A stretch of 64,000 nucleotides of DNA from Prauserella endophytica (GTDB lineage: Bacteria; Actinomycetota; Actinomycetes; Mycobacteriales; Pseudonocardiaceae), in assembly GCF_005146945.1 (NCBI RefSeq), contig NZ_SWMS01000010.1:124001-188000 (forward strand), in the 5' to 3' direction. The notes under the pieces are model-generated. The model saw nothing but the letters and a program-made list of their open reading frames with translations. It made no database searches and was not told the DNA's origin. Positions 34,948 through 43,779 of the stretch are shown here, piece by piece; positions within the stretch are counted from its first letter, which is position 1, and the number at the start of each line of letters is the position of its first letter. Both the position numbers and the translations under genes were made by a program.

Positions 34948-36891
34948 ATGGGGAAGACCGTCGCGCAGCAGCTCATCGCCGATCATCTCGTGAGTGGCGA
35001 CATGGTGCCGGGGGAGGAGATCGGGCTCCGGATCGACCAGACCCTGACCCAGGACGCCACCGGCACGCTCGTGATGCAGGAGCTGGAGGCGCTCGGCCTC
35101 GATCGCGTGCGCACCGAGGTGAGCGTGCAGTACGTCGACCACAACCTGCTGCAGGCCGACGAGAAGAACGCCGAGGATCACGCGTTCCTGCGCTCGGCGT
35201 GCCGGAAGTACGGGCTGTGGTTCTCCAAGCCGGGCAACGGTGTCTCCCACCCCACGCACATGCAGCGCTTCGGCGCGCCCGGTAAGAGCATGGTCGGCTC
35301 CGACTCGCACACGTGCGCCGCGGGCTCACTCGGGATGCTCGCGATGGGCGTCGGCGGGCTCGAGGCGGCCATGGCCATCGCCGGCGAGCCCGTGTACCTG
35401 CGGATGCCCGAGATCTGGGGTGTCCGCCTGACCGGTGAACTGCCGCCGTGGGTGTCGGCGAAGGACGTGGTGCTGGAGATGCTGCGCCGCCACGGGGTCA
35501 AGGGCGGGCTGAACCGGATCATCGAGTACCACGGCCCCGGGGTGGCGACGCTGTCGGCGATGGACCGGCACGTGATCGCCAACATGGGCGCCGAGCTCGG
35601 CGCGACGACGACGGTGTTCCCTTCCGACGACGCCGTGCGCGCGTTCCTGCGCGCCGAGGGCCGGGAGGGCGACTTCACCGAGCTCGTCGCCGATCCGGAC
35701 GCCGACTACGACATCACCGACGAGATCGAGCTGTCCACTCTGGAGCCGCTGATCGCGCGACCGTCCTCACCGGACAACGTGGTGCCGGTGTCCCAGGTGG
35801 CGGGCACGGAGGTGGGCCAGGTCGTGATCGGCTCGTCGGCGAACCCGGGTCTGCGCGACTTCGCGATCGCCGCGCACCTGGTGCGGGGCAGGCAGACCGA
35901 CGACGCCGTGAGCTTCGACGTCAACCCGTCGTCGCGGGAGATCTTCGCCGACCTCACCAAACGGGGTGACACGTTCGACCTGATCTCCGCGGGCGCGCGC
36001 ATCCACCAGGCAGGCTGCCTCGGCTGCATCGGCATGGGCCAGGCACCGGCCGTCGGCCACAACTCGCTGCGTACGTTCCCCCGCAACTTCCCCGGCCGCT
36101 CGGGTACGCGCGAGGACGCCGTGTGGCTGTGCTCGCCGGAGACCGCGGCCGCCTCGGCCCTCACCGGGGTGATCACCGATCCGCGTGACCTGGCCGGCGA
36201 GCTGGGCCTGGAGTGGCCGGACCTGCGGCTGCCGGAGCACGCCTCGGTGAACACGGACATGCTGGTGCCGCCGCTGCCGCCCGAGCAGGCCACGCGCGAG
36301 GAGCTCGTCAAGGGGCCCAACATCTCGGCGCTGCCGGACTTCCCGCCGCTGCCGGACAGCATCGAGGCGCCCGTGCTGCTGAAGGTGGGCGACAACGTGT
36401 CGACCGACGAGATCTCGCCCGCGGGCGCGAGAGCGCTGCCGTTCCGGTCCAATGTGCCCAAGCTGGCTGAGTTCACGTTCACGCAGATCGACGAGACCTA
36501 CCCGGAGCGGGCCCGCCGGACCGACGGGCACGTGGTGGTCGGCGGCGACAACTACGGGCAGGGCTCGTCGCGGGAACACGCGGCGATCACGCCCCGGCAC
36601 CTCGGGCTCAAGGCCGTGATCGCGAAGTCCTTCGCCCGGATCCACTGGCAGAACCTGGCGAACTTCGGGATCCTCGCGCTCGAGTTCCGCGACCCGGCCG
36701 ACTACGACCGCGTCGAGCAGGGCGACACGCTCGTGCTCGCCGACCTGCGCGAGCAGCTGCCCGGCGGCCCCGAGCTGTCCGTGCGCAACGCGACGAAGGG
36801 CGAGAACTACGCGCTGCGCCATCGGCTCTCGGAGCGTCAGGTGGAGGCGGTGCTCGCGGGCGGGCGGATTCCGCTGCTGGCGCGGTCCTGA
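34948..36891 (+). CDS. Aconitate hydratase (mitochondrial-type, short)
   Basis: This 647-residue [4Fe-4S] hydro-lyase has cluster cysteines C123 (SHTCAAG), C357 and C360 (CLGCIG). The substrate-binding swivel domain in the last 170 residues carries [12 protein letters not shown]. Length is well below the roughly 900-residue AcnA and fits the shorter aconitase/homoaconitase subgroup common as a second copy in actinobacteria. It interconverts citrate and isocitrate or related tricarboxylates. The 3' end overlaps the convergent GlxA-type regulator gene by 55 bp. Confidence 0.9.
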   Translation: MGKTVAQQLIADHLVSGDMVPGEEIGLRIDQTLTQDATGTLVMQELEALGLDRVRTEVSVQYVDHNLLQADEKNAEDHAFLRSACRKYGLWFSKPGNGVSHPTHMQRFGAPGKSMVGSDSHTCAAGSLGMLAMGVGGLEAAMAIAGEPVYLRMPEIWGVRLTGELPPWVSAKDVVLEMLRRHGVKGGLNRIIEYHGPGVATLSAMDRHVIANMGAELGATTTVFPSDDAVRAFLRAEGREGDFTELVADPDADYDITDEIELSTLEPLIARPSSPDNVVPVSQVAGTEVGQVVIGSSANPGLRDFAIAAHLVRGRQTDDAVSFDVNPSSREIFADLTKRGDTFDLISAGARIHQAGCLGCIGMGQAPAVGHNSLRTFPRNFPGRSGTREDAVWLCSPETAAASALTGVITDPRDLAGELGLEWPDLRLPEHASVNTDMLVPPLPPEQATREELVKGPNISALPDFPPLPDSIEAPVLLKVGDNVSTDEISPAGARALPFRSNVPKLAEFTFTQIDETYPERARRTDGHVVVGGDNYGQGSSREHAAITPRHLGLKAVIAKSFARIHWQNLANFGILALEFRDPADYDRVEQGDTLVLADLREQLPGGPELSVRNATKGENYALRHRLSERQVEAVLAGGRIPLLARS

Positions 36892-37844
36892 CGGCGATGC
36901 GCGCGCCGGTAGGCCGACGGTGCCGCGTCGTAGTGGTCGAGGAACGCCTGCCGGAGCGTCTCGGTGGAGCCGAACCCGCACCGGCGGGCGACGGCCGAGA
37001 GCGGTAGCTCAGTGGTGGTCAGCAGTTGCGCGGCGGCCTCGGCGCGCGCGGCGCGGACGTAGCGGCTCGGCGAGGTCCCGAGGTGCTCGGCGAACAGGCG
37101 GGTGAGCTGGCGTTCGCTCACGCCGGCCGCCGCGGCCAGCGCGGGCGTGCTCAGGTCCCCGGCCAGCCCCGCGGCGATGTGCGTGGTCACCTGGTGCACC
37201 ACCCGGTGTGCCGACGACGGCGCGGCCGTGAGGAACATGCTGACCTGCGCCTGGTTGCCGGGTCGCTGGAGGTACGTCACGAGGTGGCGGGCGACCTCGC
37301 GGGCGATGTCTGGCCCGTGGTCCTCTTCGACCAGGGCGAGCGCGAGATCGAGCGCGCTCGTGACGCCGGCCGAGGTGTAGACGTTGCCGTCCCGGATGAA
37401 CAACGGAGCGGGATCGACGGTCACACCGGGGTAGCTGCCGGCGAAGCGGGACGCCCAGAACCAGTGGGTGGTCGCGCGCCGCCCGGTCAGCAGTCCCGCG
37501 GCCGCGAGCACCGTGGAGCCGGTGCAGACGGACGTGACCCTGCGGGTCGCTGCGGCCAGCCTGCGCAGGTGCGTGGTCAGGCGCACGTCGGCCGCGGCCG
37601 CCTCGTGCCCGAGGCCTCCCGCGACGACGAGTGTGTCGAGGGGACCGGAGAGCCGGTCGAGCCGCTCGTGCACCGCCAGCGTCAGGCCGGAGGTGCTGCG
37701 CAAGGGCCTGCCGTCGATGCTGGCGAGGCGGATGTCGTAGCCGGGGGTGACCCCCAGCCGGTTCACCGCGTCGAAGACGTCCGAGGGGCAGGCGATGTCC
37801 AGCAGGGCCGCGTCCTCGTAGCCGATGATCACGACACGCCTCAT
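36837..37844 (-). CDS. GlxA-type AraC family transcriptional regulator with DJ-1/PfpI sensor domain
   Basis: This 335-residue protein has an N-terminal class-I glutamine-amidotransferase-like (DJ-1/PfpI) domain, about 1-190, with the SVCTGSTVLAAAGLL elbow. A C-terminal AraC double helix-turn-helix follows (AAAAGVSERQLTRLFAEHLGTSPSRYVRAAR and LSAVARRCGFGSTETLRQAF). ATG 37844 is used; upstream sequence is shared promoter. It is divergent from a stand-alone DJ-1 protein gene, which it probably controls. The last 18 codons are antisense to aconitase. Confidence 0.9.
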   Translation of the reverse strand: MRRVVIIGYEDAALLDIACPSDVFDAVNRLGVTPGYDIRLASIDGRPLRSTSGLTLAVHERLDRLSGPLDTLVVAGGLGHEAAAADVRLTTHLRRLAAATRRVTSVCTGSTVLAAAGLLTGRRATTHWFWASRFAGSYPGVTVDPAPLFIRDGNVYTSAGVTSALDLALALVEEDHGPDIAREVARHLVTYLQRPGNQAQVSMFLTAAPSSAHRVVHQVTTHIAAGLAGDLSTPALAAAAGVSERQLTRLFAEHLGTSPSRYVRAARAEAAAQLLTTTELPLSAVARRCGFGSTETLRQAFLDHYDAAPSAYRRAHRRQDRASSGIRPPASTAST

Positions 37845-37941
37845 GCGCTGGAGGCTAGCAGCACCTGGCCGGCGGACAGGGTTCGCAGAGATCCGGACAT
37901 CGCCGCCCGCCGGGTGCGGTGCGGTCGCCACTGTGTCGGTC

Positions 37942-38634
37942 ATGGAGACGAAGACGATCGCGTTCGTGCTGTACCCGGGTCTGACGCCGCTGGACCTGGT
38001 GGGGCCGCTGCAGGTGCTCTCCGTGTTGCCGGTGGTGCTGCCCGGCTACGAGGTGGCGGTGGTCGGGGAGACCCGCGAGCCGGTGGTCACAGACACGCCG
38101 GTGCGGCTCGCCCCGAGCCACACGTTCGCCGAGGTCCCAGACCCGGCGGTGGTCCTCGTGCCAGGTGGGTTGGCGCCGACGATGAAGGCGATGACGGACG
38201 AGACGCTGCTGTCGTACCTCCGGAGGGCGGCGGTGAACGCGGACGTGGTGGGCTCGGTGTGCACGGGCTCGCTGATTCTGGGTGCCGCGGGCCTGCTGGA
38301 AGGCCGCGAGGCGACCACGCACTGGGCGTTCCTGGAGCAGCTCGCCGCGCTGGACGCCAAACCGGTGCGGCGCCGGTGGGTGGAGGACGGCCGCGTGTTC
38401 ACGGCGGCGGGCGTCTCGGCGGGGATCGACCTGGCGCTGCACCTCGTGCGCACGCTGGCGGGCGAGGATGTGGCGAGGCAGGTGCAGTTCGGCATCGAGT
38501 ACGACCCCGAGCCGCCGTTCGGCCCGCTCGACTGGGCGGCCGCGCCGCACGAGTTCTGGGCGCCCCTGCGCCGCGCGGCGCTGGAGGAGGGCCTCGCCGG
38601 CAGCCCGGAGCTGTCGGCTCGCCTGCTCGGATGA
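37942..38634 (+). CDS. DJ-1/PfpI family protein (isocyanide hydratase-like)
   Basis: This 230-residue alpha/beta protein has nucleophile C107 in GSVCTGSLILGAAGLL and the following RATTHW-type segment (REATTHWAF). These are typical of the isocyanide-hydratase/GlxA-sensor branch of the DJ-1/PfpI superfamily. It resembles the sensor domain of the divergent regulator, suggesting that one arose from the other. The substrate is unknown; hydration of isonitriles or glyoxalase-type chemistry are family possibilities. The 98-bp gap to the regulator gene holds both promoters. Confidence 0.88.
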   Translation: METKTIAFVLYPGLTPLDLVGPLQVLSVLPVVLPGYEVAVVGETREPVVTDTPVRLAPSHTFAEVPDPAVVLVPGGLAPTMKAMTDETLLSYLRRAAVNADVVGSVCTGSLILGAAGLLEGREATTHWAFLEQLAALDAKPVRRRWVEDGRVFTAAGVSAGIDLALHLVRTLAGEDVARQVQFGIEYDPEPPFGPLDWAAAPHEFWAPLRRAALEEGLAGSPELSARLLG

Positions 38635-38801
38635 CCCGAGCGCGGGCCCGTGCAGGCCTGCTCCCGGGGCTGTCGGCGCCGCTCGTCACTGCCGGGGACG
38701 GGTGGTGTGCGGTCGACGAGGACTTCAACCATGCTGAGCCGGCGGGCTCGCTCGGCTACCAGGTGGTCCTCTGCCGCTCAAGGAGGCCGCACCCGCTGTG
38801 A
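38631..38801 (+). CDS. Doubtful small ORF coupled to the DJ-1 gene
   Basis: The ATG at 38631 overlaps the DJ-1 stop (ATGA). A 56-residue peptide (containing GDGWCAVDEDFNHAEPAG) ends at 38801. There is no recognisable domain, and the basic C-terminus may be chance. Translation coupling is the only support. Confidence 0.25.
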   Translation: MTRARARAGLLPGLSAPLVTAGDGWCAVDEDFNHAEPAGSLGYQVVLCRSRRPHPL

Positions 38802-38858
38802 GGCGGGTGGAGGGGGCAAGGTAAAGTACTGCCATCGCCTTCGAGAGAAGGTGATGGC

Positions 38859-38932
<74 letters not shown>

Positions 38933-38946
38933 CGGTCGTGACAGAG

Positions 38947-38985
38947 CCCCTGATCTCGCAGTTCTTTGAGGTCAGGGGTCTTTTT
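38947..38985 (+). terminator. Rho-independent terminator of tRNA-Pro
   Basis: Stem CCCCTGATCTC (38947-38957) pairs with GAGGTCAGGGG (38968-38978) with one G-U type mismatch. TCTTTTT follows, a rare canonical U-tract in this GC-rich window. Confidence 0.85.
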
Positions 38986-39102
38986 GCAGGTCATGCCGGT
39001 GATCATGGCGACGATCTACACCGCCTTGAGCTTGGGACCACTTTGGGACCTGCGGAGGTAGGGAGCGGGCCAGGCGCCTGCGGGACCGAGCTGACCGCCG
39101 GC

Positions 39103-39327
39103 ATGTCACGGGCCGAGGTGGTCGGCCTGCTCGGGGAGCCGATGGCGAAGACGAACGTGGGGGAGTTGCTGGCCGCGCAGCGCTCGGTGCGCTCGCTGGG
39201 CGGCCGTGACGCCGACGTCGAGCTGTGGTTCCTCGAGGTGCCGCCTACCCGGGATCGGGTGCTGCGGATCGCCTTCGGCGACGGCCGGGACCTCGGCATC
39301 GAGGAGGTCGACCGGCCGTCGCCGTGA
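39103..39327 (+). CDS. Short hypothetical protein, possibly N-terminally truncated
   Basis: This protein of about 74 residues begins MSRAEVVGLLGEPMAKTN and ends EEVDRPSP. The opening resembles the GMxxxxVxxLLGEP helix of BamE/SmpA-like small domains, and conserved-looking residues (ELTAG) lie before the ATG. The true start may therefore be further upstream or lost. It is located just beyond the tRNA-Pro terminator, where integration and excision scars are common. Codon bias fits a real gene. The function is unknown. Confidence 0.5.
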   Translation: MSRAEVVGLLGEPMAKTNVGELLAAQRSVRSLGGRDADVELWFLEVPPTRDRVLRIAFGDGRDLGIEEVDRPSP

Positions 39328-39341
39328 GGCGAGCCCGCCGG

Positions 39342-40091
39342 TCAGAGCCCCTGCGCGTAGCCGCCGTCGACGGCCAGCTCGACGCCGGTGGTGAACGTGG
39401 CTCCGGTGGCCAGGAACAACGCCGCCGTGGCGATCTCCTCGGGAGTGCCGTTGCGGCCGAGTGGCGTGGTTTCGCTGCCCTGTGCGATGAACGCCGCTCG
39501 TTCGTCCTCGGTCAGGCCGGTGACGCCCATCGTCGGGGTGACGATGAAGCCGGGAGCGAGCGTGTTGACCCGGATGCGCCGTGGCGCCAGCTCGGCCGCG
39601 AGCACCTGCGCGAACGCCGTGATCGCCTCCTTCGAGGCGGAGTAGGCGCTCAGCCCCGGGAAGATCGAGTCGTTGGCCACGGTGGTGAGCACGATGGCAC
39701 CACCGTCGCGCAGGAGCGGCGCGAGCCGCTGCACGGTGAAGAAGGACCCCTTGGTGTTCACCGCGAAGTGCCGGTCCCACGACTCCTCGGTGACCTGGTC
39801 GAACGGCCGGATCTCGGCGATGCCGTGGTTGACGAACAGGTAGTCGAGCCCACCGAGGTTCTCCTGCACGTAGGCGGCGAGTGCGTCGATGTCGGTCAGC
39901 TCGGCGGCATCGGAGCGCAGGACGTGGGCGAGCGGCGAGTCGAGCTCGGCGCGCGCCTTGCCGACGTTGTCCCGGTTGCGGCCGGTGGCCACCACCTCGG
40001 CGCCGTCGTCGAGCAACGCTCGCGCGATCGCCAGCCCCATGCCGTGGGTGCCGCCGGTGACGACAGCCGATCGTCCGGTCAGAGTTCTCAT
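39342..40091 (-). CDS. SDR family oxidoreductase
   Basis: This 249-residue classical short-chain dehydrogenase has the cofactor motif VTGGTHGMG, NHG in place of NNAG, and the catalytic YSASK (Tyr-x-x-x-Lys). The C-terminus GVELAVDGGYAQGL is complete. Arg in the ATGRNRDNV loop suggests NADP(H). ATG 40091 overlaps the stop of the preceding nitroreductase-family gene (ATGA). It is the last gene of a three-gene operon divergent from an AraC regulator. The substrate is unknown. Confidence 0.92.
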   Translation of the reverse strand: MRTLTGRSAVVTGGTHGMGLAIARALLDDGAEVVATGRNRDNVGKARAELDSPLAHVLRSDAAELTDIDALAAYVQENLGGLDYLFVNHGIAEIRPFDQVTEESWDRHFAVNTKGSFFTVQRLAPLLRDGGAIVLTTVANDSIFPGLSAYSASKEAITAFAQVLAAELAPRRIRVNTLAPGFIVTPTMGVTGLTEDERAAFIAQGSETTPLGRNGTPEEIATAALFLATGATFTTGVELAVDGGYAQGL

Positions 40092-40561
40092 GTCAGCCTC
40101 CACAGTGGATCGAGCACCACCACGGGAATGACCCGTCTGGTGCGCGGTTGGTAGTAGGTGCGGTAGACGGGGGCGAGCTCGCACATGAGCCGCCAGAGCC
40201 GTTCGCGCTCGGCTCCCTCGGCGGTGTGCGCGCGGGCGACGAGCCGCTCGCCGCGCACCTGGATGTGCACCTCCGGGTGGACCAGCAGGTTGCGGTACCA
40301 CTGCGGGTGCGTCTCGGTGGGCCGGGAGCCGGAGGCCACCAGCACGTAGCGATCGCCGTCGCTGCCGAAGAACAGGCCCGTCCGGCGCAGCGTGCCGCTC
40401 GTGCGGCCGACGGTGGTGAGCACGAGGTTGGTGGCCCCGCCCTCCAGGTAGCCGTCGGCCCCGTCGGTGGCCAGGTACCGCCGGACATGTTCGGTGACCG
40501 AGCCGTCGGGGCTGTCGGTGGCCTCCGCGGCGAAGACCTCGGCCCAGTGCTGCCTGCTCAC
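40088..40561 (-). CDS. Deazaflavin (F420)-dependent nitroreductase family protein
   Basis: This 157-residue split-barrel protein of the Ddn/DUF385 family has ATNLVLTTVGRTSGTLRRTGLFFGSDGDRYVLVAS, HPQWYRNLLVHPEVHIQVRGE and RVIPVVVLDP, hallmarks of F420H2-binding nitroreductase/quinone-reductase relatives. The GTG start at 40561 overlaps the stop of the upstream PPOX gene (GTGA), and its own stop overlaps the SDR start. It probably reduces quinones or other electrophiles with F420H2. Confidence 0.9.
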   Translation of the reverse strand: MSRQHWAEVFAAEATDSPDGSVTEHVRRYLATDGADGYLEGGATNLVLTTVGRTSGTLRRTGLFFGSDGDRYVLVASGSRPTETHPQWYRNLLVHPEVHIQVRGERLVARAHTAEGAERERLWRLMCELAPVYRTYYQPRTRRVIPVVVLDPLWRLT

Positions 40562-41073
40562 GGCCGCTCCTCGCCGCGCCAGATCCGGGCGGGCACGCCG
40601 CGCGCGAGGTCGCGGCCGCGCAGCACCTGGATCCGCCACGGATCCAGCCGCAGCACCCGGAACCCCGGATCGCCGGGTCCACGCCAGAACCGGGCGGGGT
40701 CGTAGCCGCAGCCCGCCGGGCTGCCGCGCCGGTAGAGCTCCCAGACGTGCCGGGAGACCTCCGGATCGTCGGTCCACGCGGCCACGCTGTCGACTGCGAC
40801 CACGTCCTGGGAGGGGCTCCAGTACGAGGTGGTCACGTGCGGGTTGTGCGCGAGGTGGTCCACCTTCACCGGGGTCGGGAACGTGCCGAGCCAGCCGACC
40901 GGCACCTCGTCGTCGAGCTCCCACACGGCGATCAGCACGCGGGAGCGGGGGCGCCCGTGCCGGTCGACCGTGGTCATCGTGCAGTAGCCGATGTCGCCGA
41001 TGATCGCGGCGACGTCCTGGCGGAGCTCCGCGAAGGCCACGCCCTCGCGGGTGGTTTTCGGTGTCGTTGTCAT
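40558..41073 (-). CDS. Pyridoxamine 5'-phosphate oxidase family protein
   Basis: This 171-residue split-barrel flavoprotein (general-stress-protein-26/PPOX-like) is recognised from IGYCTMTTVDRHGRPRSRVLIAVWE, HNPHVTTSYWSPSQDVVAVDS and the C-terminal FRVLRLDPWRIQVL. ATG 41073 follows a GGAGGG box. It is the first gene of the operon with the F420-type reductase and the SDR. It may bind F420 or FMN; the sequence alone does not decide. It is divergent from the AraC regulator. Confidence 0.88.
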   Translation of the reverse strand: MTTTPKTTREGVAFAELRQDVAAIIGDIGYCTMTTVDRHGRPRSRVLIAVWELDDEVPVGWLGTFPTPVKVDHLAHNPHVTTSYWSPSQDVVAVDSVAAWTDDPEVSRHVWELYRRGSPAGCGYDPARFWRGPGDPGFRVLRLDPWRIQVLRGRDLARGVPARIWRGEERP

Positions 41074-41156
41074 CGCCCTCCAGCCAGCAGCCGTCGAGTT
41101 GGACGAACAACCGCTGGAAAGCTCGATAAGGCGTTTCCACGTCTAAGCTGGTTCCC

Positions 41157-42014
41157 ATGGACACGCTCTCCCAGCTCCTGCGGGACGTCTGCCCCCGCGG
41201 GGCGTCGTTCCGGCGCACGACCGTGTCGCCGCCGTGGTCGCGGCAGTTCGGGACCGGTGCGCCGCTGACCCTGCTGGCGATCGCGCAGGGCGCGGCCCGG
41301 CTCAGCCCGGCCGACGGCGCGCCCGCCGACCTTCGGGCGGGCACCGTGGTGCTCGCCCTCGGCACCCAGCGCTACGCCCTCGGCGACGCGGGCGGCGGCA
41401 CCGCCGAAGTGCTCACGGGCGCCTTCACCGCCGAGGGCAGCCTGTGCGACCGCATTCTCGGCGGACTGCCGCCGCTGCTGGTGGTGCGCACGGACGCGGT
41501 GACCCACCTGCTGGAGCTGGTCACCGCCGAGCTGGCCGAGGAGCGGCCCGGCAGGCAGGCCATCCTCGACCACCTCCTCGGGCTGCTGCTCGTGACGGCC
41601 TTGCGGGACTGGCTCGCGCGCCCGGAGTCGGACGCACCGCTGTGGTACCACGCGCAGCACGACCCCGTGACGGGCGTGGCGCTCCGCCTGATGCACGCCG
41701 ATCCAGCACATCCCTGGTCCGTCGGCGAACTCGCCCGCAGGGCCGCGGTCTCCCGCGCCACCTTCGCCCGGCGCTTCGCCGACCTGGTCGGCGAGCCTCC
41801 CATGGCGTACCTCACGTGCTGGCGGATCTGCCTCGCCGCCGACCTGCTCGAGCACACCGACGACACGGTGAACGCGATCGCCCGCCGGGTCGGCTACACC
41901 GACGCCGACGCGCTCAGCGTGGCGTTCAAGCGCGTGCGCGGCATCCGGCCGGTGGAACACCGTGCGGCGCAACGGCGGGCGACGTCGCTGCCCGCGACGG
42001 CTACGATCCCGTGA
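41157..42014 (+). CDS. AraC family transcriptional regulator (cupin-6 sensor domain)
   Basis: This 285-residue regulator has an N-terminal cupin_6-like domain, about 1-165 (GASFRRTTVSPPWSRQFG, LGGLPPLLVV, ending in ALRDWLARP and HDPVTGVALRLMHADP). A C-terminal AraC helix-turn-helix pair follows (WSVGELARRAAVSRATFARRFADLVGEPPMAYLTCWR and IARRVGYTDADALSVAFKR). It is divergent from the three-gene reductase operon across 83 bp, so it is the likely regulator of that operon. This family often responds to small hydrophobic molecules. Confidence 0.92.
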   Translation: MDTLSQLLRDVCPRGASFRRTTVSPPWSRQFGTGAPLTLLAIAQGAARLSPADGAPADLRAGTVVLALGTQRYALGDAGGGTAEVLTGAFTAEGSLCDRILGGLPPLLVVRTDAVTHLLELVTAELAEERPGRQAILDHLLGLLLVTALRDWLARPESDAPLWYHAQHDPVTGVALRLMHADPAHPWSVGELARRAAVSRATFARRFADLVGEPPMAYLTCWRICLAADLLEHTDDTVNAIARRVGYTDADALSVAFKRVRGIRPVEHRAAQRRATSLPATATIP

Positions 42015-42042
42015 CTCGCACCGAGCCGGAGGACCCTCGTTC

Positions 42043-42398
42043 ATGGAGGTCTGGATCAGCCCGGTCTGGTCCAAGTGCCGTGCCGCGCTGTCGTTGCTCG
42101 ACGCCGAGGCCGCCGGTAACACGGTGCGGTACTACCTGGAGGATCCGCCCACTGTGGACGAACTGACCAGGGTGCCGCGGCGCCTGCGGCTGGAGCACTG
42201 GGACATCGCCCGCGTCGGCGAGCCCGTGGCCGCCGAACTGGGGCTGGCCGACTGGCCACGTGACGACGCCGACCGGGGCCGGCGCTGGAGGCGCCGGCGG
42301 CGCACCCGGCGCTCATCCAGCGGCCGATCATCACCGCCGACGACGGCACCACCGTGGTGGGCCGTACGCCGGAGGCGGTGCGCTCCGTGCTGCCGTAG
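42043..42398 (+). pseudogene. Frameshifted ArsC/Spx-family (arsenate-reductase-like) gene
   Basis: From ATG 42043 the frame encodes MEVWISPVWSKCRAALSLLDA and later LRLEHWDIARVGEPVAAELGL, matching small thioredoxin-fold ArsC-family proteins. After about 75 codons the frame turns into Arg-rich sequence, while another frame continues with ALEAPAAHPALIQRPIITA, then VVGRTPEAVRSVLP and a TAG at 42396-42398. A one-base deletion or equivalent near 42270-42280 explains this. The first Cys of CxxC-type sites is replaced (VWSKC). Confidence 0.75.
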
Positions 42399-42489
42399 CG
42401 AGGGCCGGCCGGTCGAGGACGTTCCGGCTGGTCGGAGCGACCGGCCAGCGATGGCCGCCACCTGACCTTCCCGTGGGCGCGGCACGGGC

Positions 42490-42875
42490 GTGAGGGTGGG
42501 CCCGACATCGACGTCGGGATCCCCGCCGCGCCTCGACCCGCCGGGCAGGAGCACGGAGAGTCCGATCGCGACCAGCCGGTCCACTCCGGCCCGCCGCAGG
42601 CCGGTGACGAGTGCCCGTGCGGCACCGATGAAGACGCGCCCGGATCGGTGCCCTCGCCGTAGACGGCGACCGCGTGGATCGCCGCATCGTGCCCGGGCGC
42701 CAGCTCGGCCACCGACACCGCATCGGTGACGTCACCGGCGACGACCCGGACCCCGTCGGACGCCAAACCGTTCTGGCGCGCCGGTTCGCGCACCACCGCG
42801 GTGACGTCGTGTCCGCGCCGGCGCGCCTCGGCGACCACCGCCCGGCAGCCTGCCCCGAACCACGATCTTGACCAT
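42490..42875 (-). pseudogene. Frameshifted NAD(P)-binding (atypical SDR/NmrA-like) reductase gene
   Basis: ATG 42875 behind GGGAGG starts MVKIVV. The expected Rossmann glycine motif is broken by a frameshift. A second frame carries AVVAEARRRGHDVTAVVREP and VRVVAGDVTDAVSVAELAPGHDAAIHA. The first frame resumes with ARALVTGLRRAGVDRLVAIGLSVLLPGG, and similarity then ends. At least two frameshifts and a lost C-terminus make it non-functional. It is divergent from an HxlR regulator, a common partner of such reductases. Confidence 0.7.
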
Positions 42876-42964
42876 GCTCGGAATACCTCCCACTGAGTCG
42901 TCGCTCTGGAAGGCATCCAGCAGGCCGGTTACCGCTTGGATACCGCGAGAGGGAGGACGCCTCG

Positions 42965-43336
42965 ATGACCGACACCGGGCAGCCATTGCCTTCCGGCCTG
43001 TTCGGCGAGCTGTGCCCGTCGTCGCTGGTGCCGTTCCGCTTCGGCGACAGCAAGTGGTCGGCGCTGGTGTTGCGGTGCCTCGAGGACGGCCCGCGCCGGT
43101 TCTCCGAGCCGCGCGTGCCACTGCACCGCGTCACCCCGAAGGTCCTCACCGAGACGCTGCGCGGGCTGGAGCGCGACGGGTTGGTCTCGCGCACGGTGCA
43201 CGCCGGGCCGAGACCGCGCGTCGAGTACGCGCTGACGCCGCTGGGCCGCGGCCTGCTGGTGCCGCTGGCCGTCGCGTGCGCGTGGGCGGCCCAGCACTGG
43301 GACGAACTGCTGGACGCGCGCGAGCGAGCCAGTTAG
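42965..43336 (+). CDS. HxlR family winged-helix transcriptional regulator
   Basis: This 123-residue protein has the HxlR winged helix: FGDSKWSALVLRCLEDGPRRFSE, then VTPKVLTETLRGLERDGLVSRTVHAGPRPRVEYALTPLG. HxlR proteins often sense redox state or aldehydes through N-terminal cysteines; here C18 (ELCPSSL) is a candidate. A strong GGGAGGA box precedes ATG 42965. The divergent gene it would normally control is the decayed reductase, so it may be orphaned. Confidence 0.9.
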   Translation: MTDTGQPLPSGLFGELCPSSLVPFRFGDSKWSALVLRCLEDGPRRFSEPRVPLHRVTPKVLTETLRGLERDGLVSRTVHAGPRPRVEYALTPLGRGLLVPLAVACAWAAQHWDELLDARERAS

Positions 43337-43497
43337 TCCGCCGGTGGCAGGAGTTGTGCAATTCCGGCCGTTCTGCTGTGGTGCCGAAACCACGTTCGCG
43401 CGACACAGTGCATTGTGGACGACTATCTGATTTTCCCTTTGTTCACAGCAGGATTCTGTCGCTTCTGAGGAATCGAACTGGGAAAGGCAGAGCGTTC

Positions 43498-43779
43498 ATG
43501 GTTTCCGTTCTGAGGCGTGCTGTGTCCGTGGGTGCGATCGTGGTGGGCGCCACGGTGGGGCCGGCCTTGCCCGCCGGCGCGGCGGCGGCCGACTACTCGT
43601 GCCCGCCGGGTAGCGCGGCCGCGTGGAACCGCACCGCCGAGATCGCTCCGGTGTACGAGTTCCCCGGCAGCGGCGAGGCGTTCACCTCGATCTATCCGAA
43701 CGCGCAGCTGTGCAAGGACCACAACCGGGCCAACGGCCCCGGCGGGGTCTACTACCACCTGACGGCGGACGGCAGCTCG
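43498..43779 (+). pseudogene. Truncated small secreted protein
   Basis: ATG 43498 (GGAAAGG box upstream) begins a clear signal peptide (VLRRAVSVGAIVVGATVGPALPAGAAAA) and a mature part with paired cysteines and an SH3-like pattern (AEIAPVYEFPGSGEAFTSIYPNAQLC, GGVYYHLTADG). The frame then runs antisense through ribBA to 44355 without similarity. The real C-terminus therefore seems lost at the junction with the ribBA 3' end. A 7-bp palindrome (AGCTCGT/ACGAGCT, 43774-43788) marks the breakpoint. Confidence 0.6.
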
